In this document: piece by piece, positions 1 to 10,023 of the stretch
Position numbering within the stretch: the stretch's first letter is position 1
How the letters are laid out: every line of letters starts with the position of its first letter
From: Paractinoplanes atraurantiacus
GTDB lineage: Bacteria; Actinomycetota; Actinomycetes; Mycobacteriales; Micromonosporaceae
Assembly (NCBI RefSeq): GCF_900215205.1
Contig: NZ_OBDY01000045.1
Coordinates: 1 to 51,565 of the forward strand
Length of the DNA: 51,565 nucleotides
Reading direction: 5' to 3'
Notes under the pieces: generated by a model
Databases searched by the model: none
Seen by the model: only the letters and a program-made list of their open reading frames with translations
What the model was told of the DNA's origin: nothing
Translations under genes and position numbers: made by a program

Positions 1-3000
1 TTGACGTACGCCGAATTGCAAGCGCGAGTGGAACGACTGGCTCGCGTGCTGGTGTCTCGCGGCGCCGGCCCGGAGAAGGTCGTGGCGGTGCTGTTGCCCC
101 GCACCGAGGACGCTGTGGTGGCGTGGCTGGCCGCGCTGAAGTCGGGCGGCGTCTACCTGCCGATCGACGTGGACTACCCGCGCGAGCGCATCGACTATCT
201 GCTGGAGGACGCGGCGCCGGCGGTCGTGGTGACGCCTTCAATGCTGGGCGAGGCCTCCGACGCCGCGCTGCCGGTCATCGATCCGTGCTCGGGTGCCTAC
301 CTCATCTACACCTCGGGATCGACCGGGCGGCCCAAGGGCGTCGTGGTCGAGCACGCCAGCCTGGCCAACCTGTTCCACCACCACCGGGAGCGTGTGTTCG
401 CGGTCGACGGGCGGATCGCGGTGGCGCTGTCGGCGGCGCTGGTCTTCGACACCTCGTGGGAGGGGCTGCTCTGGCTCGTCGCCGGGCACGAGCTGCACCT
501 GCTCGACGACGAGACCCGCCGCGACGCCGACCTGTTCGTCGGCTACGTCCGGCGGCACCGCATCGACTCGCTCGACGTGGCGCCCTCGCTCGGGCAGGAG
601 CTCGTCAACGCCGGGCTGCTGACCGGCGACCACACACCGGCGCTGGTGCTGCTCGGCGGCGAGGCGGCGGGCCCGGTCCTGTGGGACGCCCTGCGAGAGG
701 CGCCCGGCACGAAGGGCGTCAACCTCTACGGGCCGACCGAATGCACAGTGGACACGTTGATGGCGCACGTCGCGGACAGCGAGACGCCACTGGTCGGGCG
801 CCCGATCGGCAACACCCGGGCGTATGTCCTCGACGGTTGGCTGCGGCCGGCCCGGACCGGTGAGCTGTACCTGTCGGGCGGTCAGCTCGGCCGTGGTTAC
901 AAGGACCGCGCGGGCCTGACGGCGACACGGTTCGTGGCCGATCCGTGGGTGCCGGGGGAGCGGATGTACCGCACCGGCGACGTCGTCCGGTGGACGGCCG
1001 ACGACCAGCTCGAGTTCGTGGGCCGGGCCGACGACCAGGTGAAGATCCGGGGCTTCCGGGTCGAGCCAGGTGAGGTGGCCGCGCTGCTGAGCGAGCACCC
1101 TGACGTGTCGCAGGCGGTCGTGCTCGCGGTTGAGGGCCGTCTGGTGGCGTACGTCGTGGGAGATTCCGGCGGTCTGCGTGAGTGGGCCGCTTCGCGGATG
1201 CCGGACCACCTCGTGCCCGCGGCCTTCGTGGCCCTGGAGCGGATGCCGGTCACGGTGGCCGGCAAGGTGGACAAGCGGGCGCTGCCGGCGCCCGACTTCG
1301 GGGCGCTCAGCGGCGGTGCGGCCCCGCGCACCGCGGCCGAGGAGACTCTCTGCGGCCTTTTCGCCGAGGTGCTCGGGCTGCCGGCGGTCGGCGTCGAGGA
1401 CAGCTTCTTCACGCTCGGCGGCGACAGCATCGTGTCGCTCCAAGTCGTCGCCCGGGCCCGGACGGCGGGCCTGCACATCACACCGCGGCAGATCTTCGAG
1501 CTGCGAACCGTGGCGGCCCTCGCCGCCGTCGCGGCGCCGGCCACCGCGGCCCCGGTCGCCGACTCCAGTGCGGCGCTGGGTGACGTGCCGCTGACCCCCA
1601 TGCTCGCCTGGCTGCGGGACAACGGCCCGGCCACGCGCTACAGCCAGTCCATGGCGCTGCGGGCGCCCGCCGATCTGACCGCGGCGCGGCTCGAGGCCGT
1701 CGTGCAGGCGCTGCTCGACCGGCACGACCTGCTCCGCGCGCGCTGGAACCCGGCCACCGGCCTGTCCGTGCCGCCGCCCGGGTCGCTGGCCGCCGCCACC
1801 GTCATCGGCGCCGACCGCCTGCGGCCCGAGCAAGGCGTTCCGCTGCGCGTGACGTGGACCCCGGGGCAGGTCGAGTTCGTCATCCACCACACCGTCGTCG
1901 ACGGCGTCTCGTGGCGGATCCTGCTGGCCGACATCGCCGCCGCCTGGGATGACGTGCTCGCCGGGCGGCCGATCGCGCTGCCGCCGGCCGGCACCTCGTT
2001 CCGGGAATGGGCGCGGTCCCTGCGTCCCGACCCGGCCGAGCTGCCGTACTGGCGCGACGTGGTCGCCATCGACGAGCCGCTGCTCGGCGCCCGGCCGGTC
2101 CGCGACACCGTCACCAACGCCCGAACCGTCTCTCTCGACGTGGACGCCGCCCTCATCGACACGATCCCGGCCACGTTCCACACCGGCGTCACCGAGGTGC
2201 TGCTGGCCGGGCTGGCCGTGGCCCTCGGCGGCCGGGACGTGCTGGTCGAGCTGGAAGGGCACGGGCGCGACACCACCGAGGCCGACCTGTCGCGCACGGT
2301 CGGCTGGTTCACCACCGAATACCCGGTGCGCCTGAGCCCGGGCGGCACCGATCCGGGTGTCGCGCTCAAGCGCATCAAGGAACAGCTGCGGGCCGTGCCC
2401 GGCAACGGCGCCGGGTACGGCCTGCTCCGCCCGCAGCTGGACGGACTCGCGGAACCGCAGATCCTCTTCAACTACCTCGGCCGGTTCACCGGCGGCGGGC
2501 CGGACGGCGCGGACTGGAGCCCGCTCGGCGGACTGGGCGGCGACGCCGACCCGGAGATGCCCCTCGGGCGGGCCCTGGACATCAACGCGTCGGTGCTCGA
2601 CGACCGGCTGACGGTGACATTGACCTACCCGGACGGCGTGCTCACCGAGGAGAGCGTGCGGGCGCTGGCCGATTCGTGGTTCGCGGCGCTGGCCGACCTG
2701 GCGAAGGCGAAGGGCGGCCGTACCCCGTCCGACCTGCTCCTGGCCGGCGTCACCCAGGAGGAGATCGACGCCCTGGAGCCGGAGGACGTGTGGCCGCTGT
2801 CGCCGTTGCAGGAGGGCTTGGTCTTCCTGGCCGCGCTGGCCGGCGAGGTCGATCCGTACGTCGTGCAACAGGTCCTCGACCTTGACGGCCCGGTCGATCC
2901 CGGCCGCATGCGGTCCGCCGGGCAGGCGCTGCTCGACCGGCACCCGTCCCTGCGAGTTTCCTTCGTGGACGGTCCCGACGGCACGCTGCGGCAGGTGGTC

Positions 3001-6000
3001 GCCGGCCAGGTGTCATTGCCGTGGCAGTTCCTCGACCTCACCGAGGAGGAGTTCGAACGGTTCGCCGCCGGCGATCGCGCGCGCCCGTTCGACCTCGCGA
3101 GCGCGCCCCTGCTGCGCCTGACGCTCGTGCGGCTCTCCGAGCAGCGGCACCGGCTCGTGCTCACCAACCACCACGTGCTCCTCGACGGCTGGTCCACGCC
3201 GCTCGCGGTACGGGAGCTCTTCGACCTGTACGCCGGGCGGTCCCTGCCCGCGCCGCGCCCCTACCGTGACTACCTGCGGTGGCTCCTCGGCGCCGACCGG
3301 GCCGCCGCCGAGACCGCCTGGCGTGAGTCCCTGGACGGCCTCGACCAGCCCACGCTGGTCGCGCCGGGCGCGGGCGCCGTGCTCGACAGCCGGCCCGGCA
3401 AGCTCGAGAGCGAACTGCCGCGCGAGGTGACCGACCGGCTCACCGCGCTCGCCCGCGACCGGCAGGTCACCCTCAACACCGTCGTGCAGGCGGCCTGGGC
3501 GGTGTTGCTGGTGCAGCTCACCGGCCGTACCGACGTCGTCTTCGGCACCACCGTGTCGGGCCGTCCGCCCCAGGTGCCCGGCGTCGACGAGATGATCGGC
3601 TTCTTCATCAACACCCTTCCGGTACGGGCGGCGCTCGACCCCGCGGAGAGCTGGGCCGCCCTGCTCGACCGCCTCCAGGCCGGGCAGTCGAAGCTGCTGG
3701 GGCACCAGCACCTGCCGCTGACCGACGTGCAGCGCCTCGCCGGGCTGGGCGAGCTGTTCGACACGCTCACCATCTTCGAGAGCTACCCGCTCGACACCGG
3801 GGCCCTGCACGACTCGACCGGCTCGGCCGGGCTGCGGATGACGGACGTGACCGGCGACGACGCCCCGCACTATCCGCTCACCCTGGCCGTCGCGCCGGGG
3901 GAGCGGCTGCGGCTGGGCCTGGCCTACCGCGCGGACGTCTTCACCGCCGCGCGGGCTTCGGAGATCCTCGACCGGTACGGGGCTCTGCTCGCCGACCTGA
4001 CCGCCGACCCGTTCCGGCCGGTCGGGCGCGCCGTTGCGGAGCACTCCTTCGCGGATCCGGTGGCTTTCCCCGAAACCACGCTGCCCCAACTGTTCGCCTC
4101 CGCTGTCCGAGCCAACCCTGGCCAGGTCGCGGTCGTTTTCGAGGGCGCGACCCTCACCTACGCGGACCTCGACCAGCGCGTGGCCGCCCTGGCCGGCTGG
4201 CTTCGCTCGCGGGGCGCCGGCCCGGAGACGGTCGTCGCGGTCGCGATCCCGCGGTCGCTCGACCTCGTCGTGGCTCTCCACGCGGTCCACCGGGCGGGGG
4301 CGGCCTACCTTCCGCTCGACCCGTCGCATCCCCGGGAGCGCAACGACTTCCTGCTCGCCGACTCCGGCGCGACCATCGTGCTGACGTCCGCTGAGCACAC
4401 GGGCACGCCCGTGCCCGAGGCGCCCGACCTGCCGGGCGACGCGGCCGCGTACGTCATCTACACCTCCGGCTCGACCGGCAAGCCCAAGGGCGCCACGGTC
4501 TCGCACCGGTCGATCGTCAACCGGCTCCTCTGGATGCAGGACCAGTACCGCCTGCAGCCGGGTGAGCGGGTCCTGCAGAAGACCCCGGCCGGCTTCGACG
4601 TGTCCGTGTGGGAGTTCTTCTGGCCGCTCATCGCCGGAGCCACCCTGGTCGTCGCCCGCCCCGACGGCCACCGCGACCCGGCCTACCTGGCCGACGTGAT
4701 CTCCCGCGACGAGGTGTCGACCGTGCACTTCGTCCCGTCGATGCTGCGCGCCTTCCTGGCCGCCGCCCCTTCGGTGCCTCCGCTGCGGCGCGTCATCTGC
4801 AGCGGCGAGGCCCTGCCCGGCGACCTGGCCCGCCGCTTCGGCGAGGTGCTGCCCGGCGTCTCGTTGCACAACCTGTACGGCCCCACGGAGGCCGCCGTCG
4901 ACGTCACCTTCCACGAGGTCGACACCACGGCCGACGGCCCCGTGCCGATCGGCCGCCCGGTGTGGAACACCGAAGTCCACGTGCTCGACCCGTGGCTGCG
5001 CCCGGTCCCGGCGGGCGTGACCGGCGAGCTGTACCTCGGCGGTGTCCAGCTGGCCCGTGGCTACCTGGGCCGGCCCGCGTTGACCGCCCAGCGCTTCGTG
5101 GCCAGCCCGTTCGGCGCCGCCGGCGACCGCCTGTACCGCACCGGCGACCTGGCCCGCTTCACCGAGTCCGGCGCCCTCGAATACGCCGGTCGCACCGACG
5201 ACCAGGTGAAGATCCGCGGCCTGCGCGTGGAGCCGGGCGAGATCGAGGCCGCCCTGACCGCCCTCCCCGGCATCTCCGCCGCCGCCGTGGTCGCCCGCGA
5301 CGACGGCCCGGCCCGCCGCTTGGTCGCCTACGTCGTCGCCAGCGACGCCCCCACCGACCTTGCCGGCGCCCTCGCCGAAACGCTTCCCGAGCACCTGGTT
5401 CCCGCCGCGTTCGTGCACCTGAAGGAACTTCCGCTCAGCCCCAACGGAAAGCTGGACCGTCGCCGCCTTCCCGCGCCGGACTTCGCCGCCCAAGCGGGCG
5501 ACGGCGAGCCGCGCACTCCGGCCGAGGAGCTTTTCGCCGGCCTCGTCGCCGCTGTGCTCAGGCTTGACCGGGTCGGCATCCGGGACAGCTTCTTCACCCT
5601 CGGCGGCGACAGCATCCTCGCCCTTCAGCTGACCGCCCGGGCCCGCGCGGCCGGCTGGCGTCTGTCGACCCGGGTCGTCTTCGCCCGCCCGACCGTGGAG
5701 GGCCTGGCCGCCGCCGCGGTTCCGCTGGAAGCATCGCGTTCGGAGGCGACCGACGCCTTGGGTGACGTTCCGCCGACCCCGTTCATGCGAACCCTCGACA
5801 ACCCGGCCGACCCGCACCTGACCCAGTCGATGGTGATCAGCACGCCCGCGGGCCTGACCCGCGCGGCATTGATCGAACGCCTCCAGAGGCTGATCGACCA
5901 CCACGACATGCTCCGCGCCCGCTGGACCGGAACCGCCCTGCACGTCCCGCCACCCGGCACCGTCAACGCCGCCGACCTGCTCTCGCCCGGCGTCGCCCCG

Positions 6001-9000
6001 GCGGAGGGCCGCATGCTCAGCGCCGAGCTCCTGGACGGCGACCGCCTGCGCCTGACGATCCATCACCTCGCGGTCGACGCCGTCTCCTGGCCGATCCTCC
6101 TGGCCGACCTGGCAGCCGACGGACCTCTGCCCACGGTGGGCACGTCGTTCCGCTCGTGGGCTCTGGCTCTGGAGGCCGCCACCCGCCCGGAGGAGACCGG
6201 CCACTGGGATGCGGTTCTCGCCGGCCCGCCCGCCTATCTCGCCGACGTCCAGCTCGACCCGGCGACCGACACGCTCGGCACGCTCGACCAGGTGACCGCC
6301 CGAGTCCCCGTCGGTGGCCTCATCACGACGATCCCGGCCGCCTATCGCGCCAACGCGCAGGACGTGCTGCTGACCGCTCTGGCCGTGGCCACCGGCCGAG
6401 ACCTGCTGGTCGAGCTGGAGGGCCACGGCCGCGAGGAGCAGATCCTCCCGGGCGCCGACCTCTCCCGCACGGTCGGCTGGTTCACCACAGCCCATCCGGT
6501 ACGCCTCAGCGCCTCGGGGATGTGGCCGACCGCCCTGAAGCGAGTGAAGGAACAGTTGCGCGCAGCCCCGGACGGCGGCATCGGCTACGGCCTGCTCCGC
6601 CGTACCGACCCGCGCCCGCCGATCCTGTTCAACTACCTCGGCCGCGCGGAGGGTGAGGGTCTCCGCCGTGCGGAAGAGAAGGGCTTCGCCCGCGCGGAGG
6701 GAGTCATTCCAGGACGCGCTGAAGGTGGTGCTCTCGGTCATGAGGGCGCGGGGCGGGCCTGGGAGCCCGTCGAAGGGATACGCGGGGACGCCGGCGATGA
6801 GGTGCCGGCTCGGCATGTGCTCAGTGTTGAGGCGACTGTGGTCGGGGACGAGATCGTGCTGTCCGTTGCCTATCCGCGGGGCGCGGTGACGGAAGCCGGC
6901 GTGCGCGAACTGCTCGGAGCGTGGACCACGGCGCTGGCCGAGCTGGACGCGGCGCCCGGTGACGGTGGGCTTACGCCGTCCGACGTACTGGCGAAGGTGG
7001 ACCAGGCGGCGCTGGACGAGCTGGGTGAGCGTTACCCGGATCTGGTTGACGTACTGCCACTGACGCCGTTGCAGGAAGGGCTCTTCTACCTGCACGCGCT
7101 GGACGGGGCCGGAGACGTCTATCTCGTGCAGCAGCAGCTCGAGCTCGACGGGGCACTGGACGCGGGCCGCCTGAAGAAGGCCGCCGGGGCGCTGCTCGAC
7201 CGGAACCCCAACCTGCGGGCCGCTTTCACGACGACGGCCGATGGGCTGCCCGTTCAGGTCGTTCCGGCCCGGGTCGAGCTGCGCTGGCAGGAGACCGCCG
7301 CGGCCAGCCGTGGGGAGGCCGATCTTTTGGCCGACGCCGAGCGGAGCCGGGCCTTCGACCTGGCTGAGGGGCCGTTGATTCGGTTCCTGCTCGTGAAAAT
7401 GGGGGCGGACCGGCATCGGCTCGTCATGACGCAGCACCACGTCATCGTGGACGGCTGGTCGGGGCCTCTCATGGTCCGGGAGCTTCTTTCGGCGTACGCC
7501 GGGAAAGCTCCTGGGAAATCGCGGTCCTACCGGGACTTCCTGGCCTGGCTGGCCGCGGCCGACCGTGATGCCGCGCGGCGGGCCTGGAGCGAGGCGCTCG
7601 CCGGGGTCGCCGAGCCGACCCTGGTCGCGCCGGGCGGCACCGGGCGCCAAGCGCGGCTGCCGGGTGAGGTGACCGCTCAGCTGCCGCCGAGTGTCGTCGA
7701 TTTCGCGCGTGGGCAAGGGGTTACGCCCAACACGTTCGTGCAGGCGTTGTGGGCCGTGCTGCTCGGGCGGCTCACCGGGCGCGACGACGTCGTGTTCGGG
7801 GCGACCGTCTCGGGGCGGCCGCCGGAGCTGAGCGGGGCCGAGGAGACGGTCGGGCTCTTCATCAACACCGTGCCGGTGCGGGCGAAGCTGCCGGCCGGTG
7901 AGAGCTGGGACGCCTTCCTCCGGCGGTTGCAGCAGGAGCAGGCCGGACTGCTCGCACACCAGCACCTCGGCCTGGCGCCGATTCAGCAGCTCGCCGGGGT
8001 GGGGGAGCTGTTCGACACGCTGCTGGTGTTCGAGAGCTACCCGGTGGACGAGGACCGGCTCGACGAGAGCCAGCGTGACGCCGGCCTCAAGCTGGCCGGT
8101 GTCACCGGGCGGGATGCCACCCACTACCCGCTGACGCTGGTCGCGGCCGAGGACGACGGATTGCATCTGGCCCTGGAGTTCCAGGCCGACGTGTTCGGCG
8201 AGGACTTCGCGCGGCTGCTGCTCGACCGGTTCATGGCGCTCGCGGCGGAGGTGGCGGCGAATCCGCGGACACCGGTGGACCGGGCCGACGCGCTCACCGC
8301 CGGGGAACGCCACCGCCTGCTGGCCGAGTGGAGCGGCGACTCCCTTCCGGTGACGCCGGAAACGCTGCCGGACCTGGTCCGCCGGTGGACCGGCCCGGCC
8401 CTGGTCGTCGAGGACCGGCGGTGGAGCTACGCCGACCTGGTGGCCGAGATGGACGGTCTCGCCTCGGTTCTGGTCGACCGCGGGGCCGGACCCGGCGAGA
8501 TCGTGGCGCTGCTGCTGCCGCGCGGCGAGCACATCGTTCCGGCCATCTTCGGGGCGATGGCCTCCGGCGCGGCCTACCTGCCGATCGACCCGGAATATCC
8601 GCCGGCCCGGATCGCCGCGATGCTCGACGACGCACGGCCGGTCGTCACGCTCGCCGTGCGGTCCACGGCCGAACTGCTTCCGGCCGGCACGGCCACGTTG
8701 GTGCTCGACGAGCCGTACGAGCGGGGGACCGGAACGCCACAACCGATCAGCCCGGACCATCCGGCGTACGTCATCTACACCTCCGGGTCGACCGGCCGGC
8801 CCAAGGGCGTGCTGGTGCCGCACCGCACCGTGGCGACCCTTCTGGCCAGCCACACCGCGCGGATCCTCGGGCCGGCGGCGGAAAAGCTGGGGCGGCCGCT
8901 GCGGGTGGCGCACAACTGGTCGTTCGCGTTCGACGCCTCCTGGCAGCCGCTGCTCGCGCTGCTCGGCGGCAACGAGCTGCACCTGGTCACCGACGGGCCT

Positions 9001-10023
9001 CGCCGCGACCCCGAGCTGCTCGCGAAACTGTTGCGGGACAACACGATCGACATGATCGAGGTGGCGCCGTCGCACCTCGACCAGCTCCTCGCGGCCGGCT
9101 TCGACGCGGCCGGACTGGCCGTGCTCGGCGTCGGCGGTGAGGCGGTGCCCGACCCGCTGTGGGCCGGGATGGCCGCGCTGCACGACACCGAGTCGTACAA
9201 CTTCTACGGGCCGACCGAGTGCACGGTCGACACGATCGTCCAGCGGGTCAAGGAGGTGCCGCGGGCGCTGATCGGGCGGCCGGTCGCCAACACCACGCTC
9301 TACGTGCTCGACGGCCGGCTGCGGCCGGTGCCGCCGGGCGTGGCGGGGGAGCTCTACATCGGCGGGGCGCAGCTCGCCCTCGGCTACCTGCACCAGCCGG
9401 GGCTGACGGCGACGCGATTCGTCGCGGATCCGTTCGACCCGGCGCCGGGCCGGAGGATGTACCGCACCGGCGACGTGGTCCGGTGGACTGCGGACGGCCG
9501 CATCGACTATCTGGGCCGCTCCGACGACCAGGTGAAGATTCGGGGCTACCGCATCGAACTGGGCGAGGTGGCCACCGTCCTGTCGCAGCATCCGTCGGTC
9601 GGGCAGGCGGTTGTCGTCGCGGATGCGGGGCGCCTGATCGCGTACGTCGTCGGGAAAGCTCTTGACCTGAGATCCTGGGCCGCCGAAAGGCTGCCGGGCC
9701 ATCTCGTCCCGGCGGCCGTCGTCGAGCTGGAAGCGTTGCCGCTGACCGTCAACGGCAAGCTTGACCGCGCCGCGCTGCCCGCCGTCTCGTACGTCTCCGA
9801 GACGCGCGCGCCGCACGGCGAGGCGGAGGAGAGGCTCGCGGCGCTCTTCACCGAGGTGCTCGGCGTGCCGGTCGGCGCCGAGGACAGCTTTTTCGACGCG
9901 GGCGGCGACAGCATCGCGGCCATGCGGCTGACCAGCCTGGCCCGCGCGCGGGGAGTGGAAGTCCGTCTGTCCGATCTGGTCGCGCTGAAGACCGTGGCGG
10001 CCCTGGCCGAGGTGACCCGATGA
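1..10023 (+). CDS. Siderophore NRPS, 3' part (A-PCP-E / C-A-PCP-E / C-A-PCP), truncated by window edge
   Basis: Non-ribosomal peptide synthetase; the window opens inside the first adenylation domain (at the LTYAEL-type A1 motif), so the true start and upstream modules are missing. Domain order: A1 (1-430), carrier 1 (GGDS, Ser476), epimerase 1 (HHTVVDGVSW at 629-638, then EGHGR, RTVGWFT, NYLGR), condensation 2 (HHVLLDG, 1057-1063), A2 (about 1355-1830), carrier 2 (Ser1871), epimerase 2 (HHLAVDAVSW, 2021-2030), condensation 3 (HHVIVDG, 2479-2485), A3 (about 2785-3240) and carrier 3 (Ser3304). The protein ends 36 residues after Ser3304 with no thioesterase. Specificity pockets read by eye: A2 D-V-W-H-I-S-L-V-D, which matches serine; A1 D-T-E-D-L-G-L-V-D and A3 D-A-Q-E-G-G-F-V-D, acidic pockets suggesting ornithine- or lysine-type or hydroxylated substrates (inference). 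An 8-residue tandem repeat interrupts epimerase 2. It overlaps the next gene by ATGA. Confidence 0.96.
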   Translation: MTYAELQARVERLARVLVSRGAGPEKVVAVLLPRTEDAVVAWLAALKSGGVYLPIDVDYPRERIDYLLEDAAPAVVVTPSMLGEASDAALPVIDPCSGAYLIYTSGSTGRPKGVVVEHASLANLFHHHRERVFAVDGRIAVALSAALVFDTSWEGLLWLVAGHELHLLDDETRRDADLFVGYVRRHRIDSLDVAPSLGQELVNAGLLTGDHTPALVLLGGEAAGPVLWDALREAPGTKGVNLYGPTECTVDTLMAHVADSETPLVGRPIGNTRAYVLDGWLRPARTGELYLSGGQLGRGYKDRAGLTATRFVADPWVPGERMYRTGDVVRWTADDQLEFVGRADDQVKIRGFRVEPGEVAALLSEHPDVSQAVVLAVEGRLVAYVVGDSGGLREWAASRMPDHLVPAAFVALERMPVTVAGKVDKRALPAPDFGALSGGAAPRTAAEETLCGLFAEVLGLPAVGVEDSFFTLGGDSIVSLQVVARARTAGLHITPRQIFELRTVAALAAVAAPATAAPVADSSAALGDVPLTPMLAWLRDNGPATRYSQSMALRAPADLTAARLEAVVQALLDRHDLLRARWNPATGLSVPPPGSLAAATVIGADRLRPEQGVPLRVTWTPGQVEFVIHHTVVDGVSWRILLADIAAAWDDVLAGRPIALPPAGTSFREWARSLRPDPAELPYWRDVVAIDEPLLGARPVRDTVTNARTVSLDVDAALIDTIPATFHTGVTEVLLAGLAVALGGRDVLVELEGHGRDTTEADLSRTVGWFTTEYPVRLSPGGTDPGVALKRIKEQLRAVPGNGAGYGLLRPQLDGLAEPQILFNYLGRFTGGGPDGADWSPLGGLGGDADPEMPLGRALDINASVLDDRLTVTLTYPDGVLTEESVRALADSWFAALADLAKAKGGRTPSDLLLAGVTQEEIDALEPEDVWPLSPLQEGLVFLAALAGEVDPYVVQQVLDLDGPVDPGRMRSAGQALLDRHPSLRVSFVDGPDGTLRQVVAGQVSLPWQFLDLTEEEFERFAAGDRARPFDLASAPLLRLTLVRLSEQRHRLVLTNHHVLLDGWSTPLAVRELFDLYAGRSLPAPRPYRDYLRWLLGADRAAAETAWRESLDGLDQPTLVAPGAGAVLDSRPGKLESELPREVTDRLTALARDRQVTLNTVVQAAWAVLLVQLTGRTDVVFGTTVSGRPPQVPGVDEMIGFFINTLPVRAALDPAESWAALLDRLQAGQSKLLGHQHLPLTDVQRLAGLGELFDTLTIFESYPLDTGALHDSTGSAGLRMTDVTGDDAPHYPLTLAVAPGERLRLGLAYRADVFTAARASEILDRYGALLADLTADPFRPVGRAVAEHSFADPVAFPETTLPQLFASAVRANPGQVAVVFEGATLTYADLDQRVAALAGWLRSRGAGPETVVAVAIPRSLDLVVALHAVHRAGAAYLPLDPSHPRERNDFLLADSGATIVLTSAEHTGTPVPEAPDLPGDAAAYVIYTSGSTGKPKGATVSHRSIVNRLLWMQDQYRLQPGERVLQKTPAGFDVSVWEFFWPLIAGATLVVARPDGHRDPAYLADVISRDEVSTVHFVPSMLRAFLAAAPSVPPLRRVICSGEALPGDLARRFGEVLPGVSLHNLYGPTEAAVDVTFHEVDTTADGPVPIGRPVWNTEVHVLDPWLRPVPAGVTGELYLGGVQLARGYLGRPALTAQRFVASPFGAAGDRLYRTGDLARFTESGALEYAGRTDDQVKIRGLRVEPGEIEAALTALPGISAAAVVARDDGPARRLVAYVVASDAPTDLAGALAETLPEHLVPAAFVHLKELPLSPNGKLDRRRLPAPDFAAQAGDGEPRTPAEELFAGLVAAVLRLDRVGIRDSFFTLGGDSILALQLTARARAAGWRLSTRVVFARPTVEGLAAAAVPLEASRSEATDALGDVPPTPFMRTLDNPADPHLTQSMVISTPAGLTRAALIERLQRLIDHHDMLRARWTGTALHVPPPGTVNAADLLSPGVAPAEGRMLSAELLDGDRLRLTIHHLAVDAVSWPILLADLAADGPLPTVGTSFRSWALALEAATRPEETGHWDAVLAGPPAYLADVQLDPATDTLGTLDQVTARVPVGGLITTIPAAYRANAQDVLLTALAVATGRDLLVELEGHGREEQILPGADLSRTVGWFTTAHPVRLSASGMWPTALKRVKEQLRAAPDGGIGYGLLRRTDPRPPILFNYLGRAEGEGLRRAEEKGFARAEGVIPGRAEGGALGHEGAGRAWEPVEGIRGDAGDEVPARHVLSVEATVVGDEIVLSVAYPRGAVTEAGVRELLGAWTTALAELDAAPGDGGLTPSDVLAKVDQAALDELGERYPDLVDVLPLTPLQEGLFYLHALDGAGDVYLVQQQLELDGALDAGRLKKAAGALLDRNPNLRAAFTTTADGLPVQVVPARVELRWQETAAASRGEADLLADAERSRAFDLAEGPLIRFLLVKMGADRHRLVMTQHHVIVDGWSGPLMVRELLSAYAGKAPGKSRSYRDFLAWLAAADRDAARRAWSEALAGVAEPTLVAPGGTGRQARLPGEVTAQLPPSVVDFARGQGVTPNTFVQALWAVLLGRLTGRDDVVFGATVSGRPPELSGAEETVGLFINTVPVRAKLPAGESWDAFLRRLQQEQAGLLAHQHLGLAPIQQLAGVGELFDTLLVFESYPVDEDRLDESQRDAGLKLAGVTGRDATHYPLTLVAAEDDGLHLALEFQADVFGEDFARLLLDRFMALAAEVAANPRTPVDRADALTAGERHRLLAEWSGDSLPVTPETLPDLVRRWTGPALVVEDRRWSYADLVAEMDGLASVLVDRGAGPGEIVALLLPRGEHIVPAIFGAMASGAAYLPIDPEYPPARIAAMLDDARPVVTLAVRSTAELLPAGTATLVLDEPYERGTGTPQPISPDHPAYVIYTSGSTGRPKGVLVPHRTVATLLASHTARILGPAAEKLGRPLRVAHNWSFAFDASWQPLLALLGGNELHLVTDGPRRDPELLAKLLRDNTIDMIEVAPSHLDQLLAAGFDAAGLAVLGVGGEAVPDPLWAGMAALHDTESYNFYGPTECTVDTIVQRVKEVPRALIGRPVANTTLYVLDGRLRPVPPGVAGELYIGGAQLALGYLHQPGLTATRFVADPFDPAPGRRMYRTGDVVRWTADGRIDYLGRSDDQVKIRGYRIELGEVATVLSQHPSVGQAVVVADAGRLIAYVVGKALDLRSWAAERLPGHLVPAAVVELEALPLTVNGKLDRAALPAVSYVSETRAPHGEAEERLAALFTEVLGVPVGAEDSFFDAGGDSIAAMRLTSLARARGVEVRLSDLVALKTVAALAEVTR
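6643..6738 (+). repeat. 24-bp in-frame tandem repeat (x4) inside epimerase 2 of the NRPS
   Basis: Four consecutive 24-bp units encode RAEGEGLR, RAEEKGFA, RAEGVIPG and RAEGGALG, beginning at the Arg of the NYLGR motif (residues 2215-2246). The equivalent place in epimerase 1 of the same protein has only a short Gly-rich loop, so this is an expansion specific to the second domain. The reading frame stays open through it and the domain's downstream strands continue normally. Confidence 0.85.

Noticed and set aside
238..2943. Long minus-strand open frame antisense to the NRPS
   Set aside because: It has the biased Arg/Gly/Pro/Ala/His composition of a GC-rich shadow frame and no recognisable domain; the plus strand holds clear NRPS motifs.
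3013..9816. 2267-residue minus-strand open frame under the NRPS
   Set aside because: A shadow of the NRPS in a high-GC genome; no motif or domain and low-complexity composition throughout.
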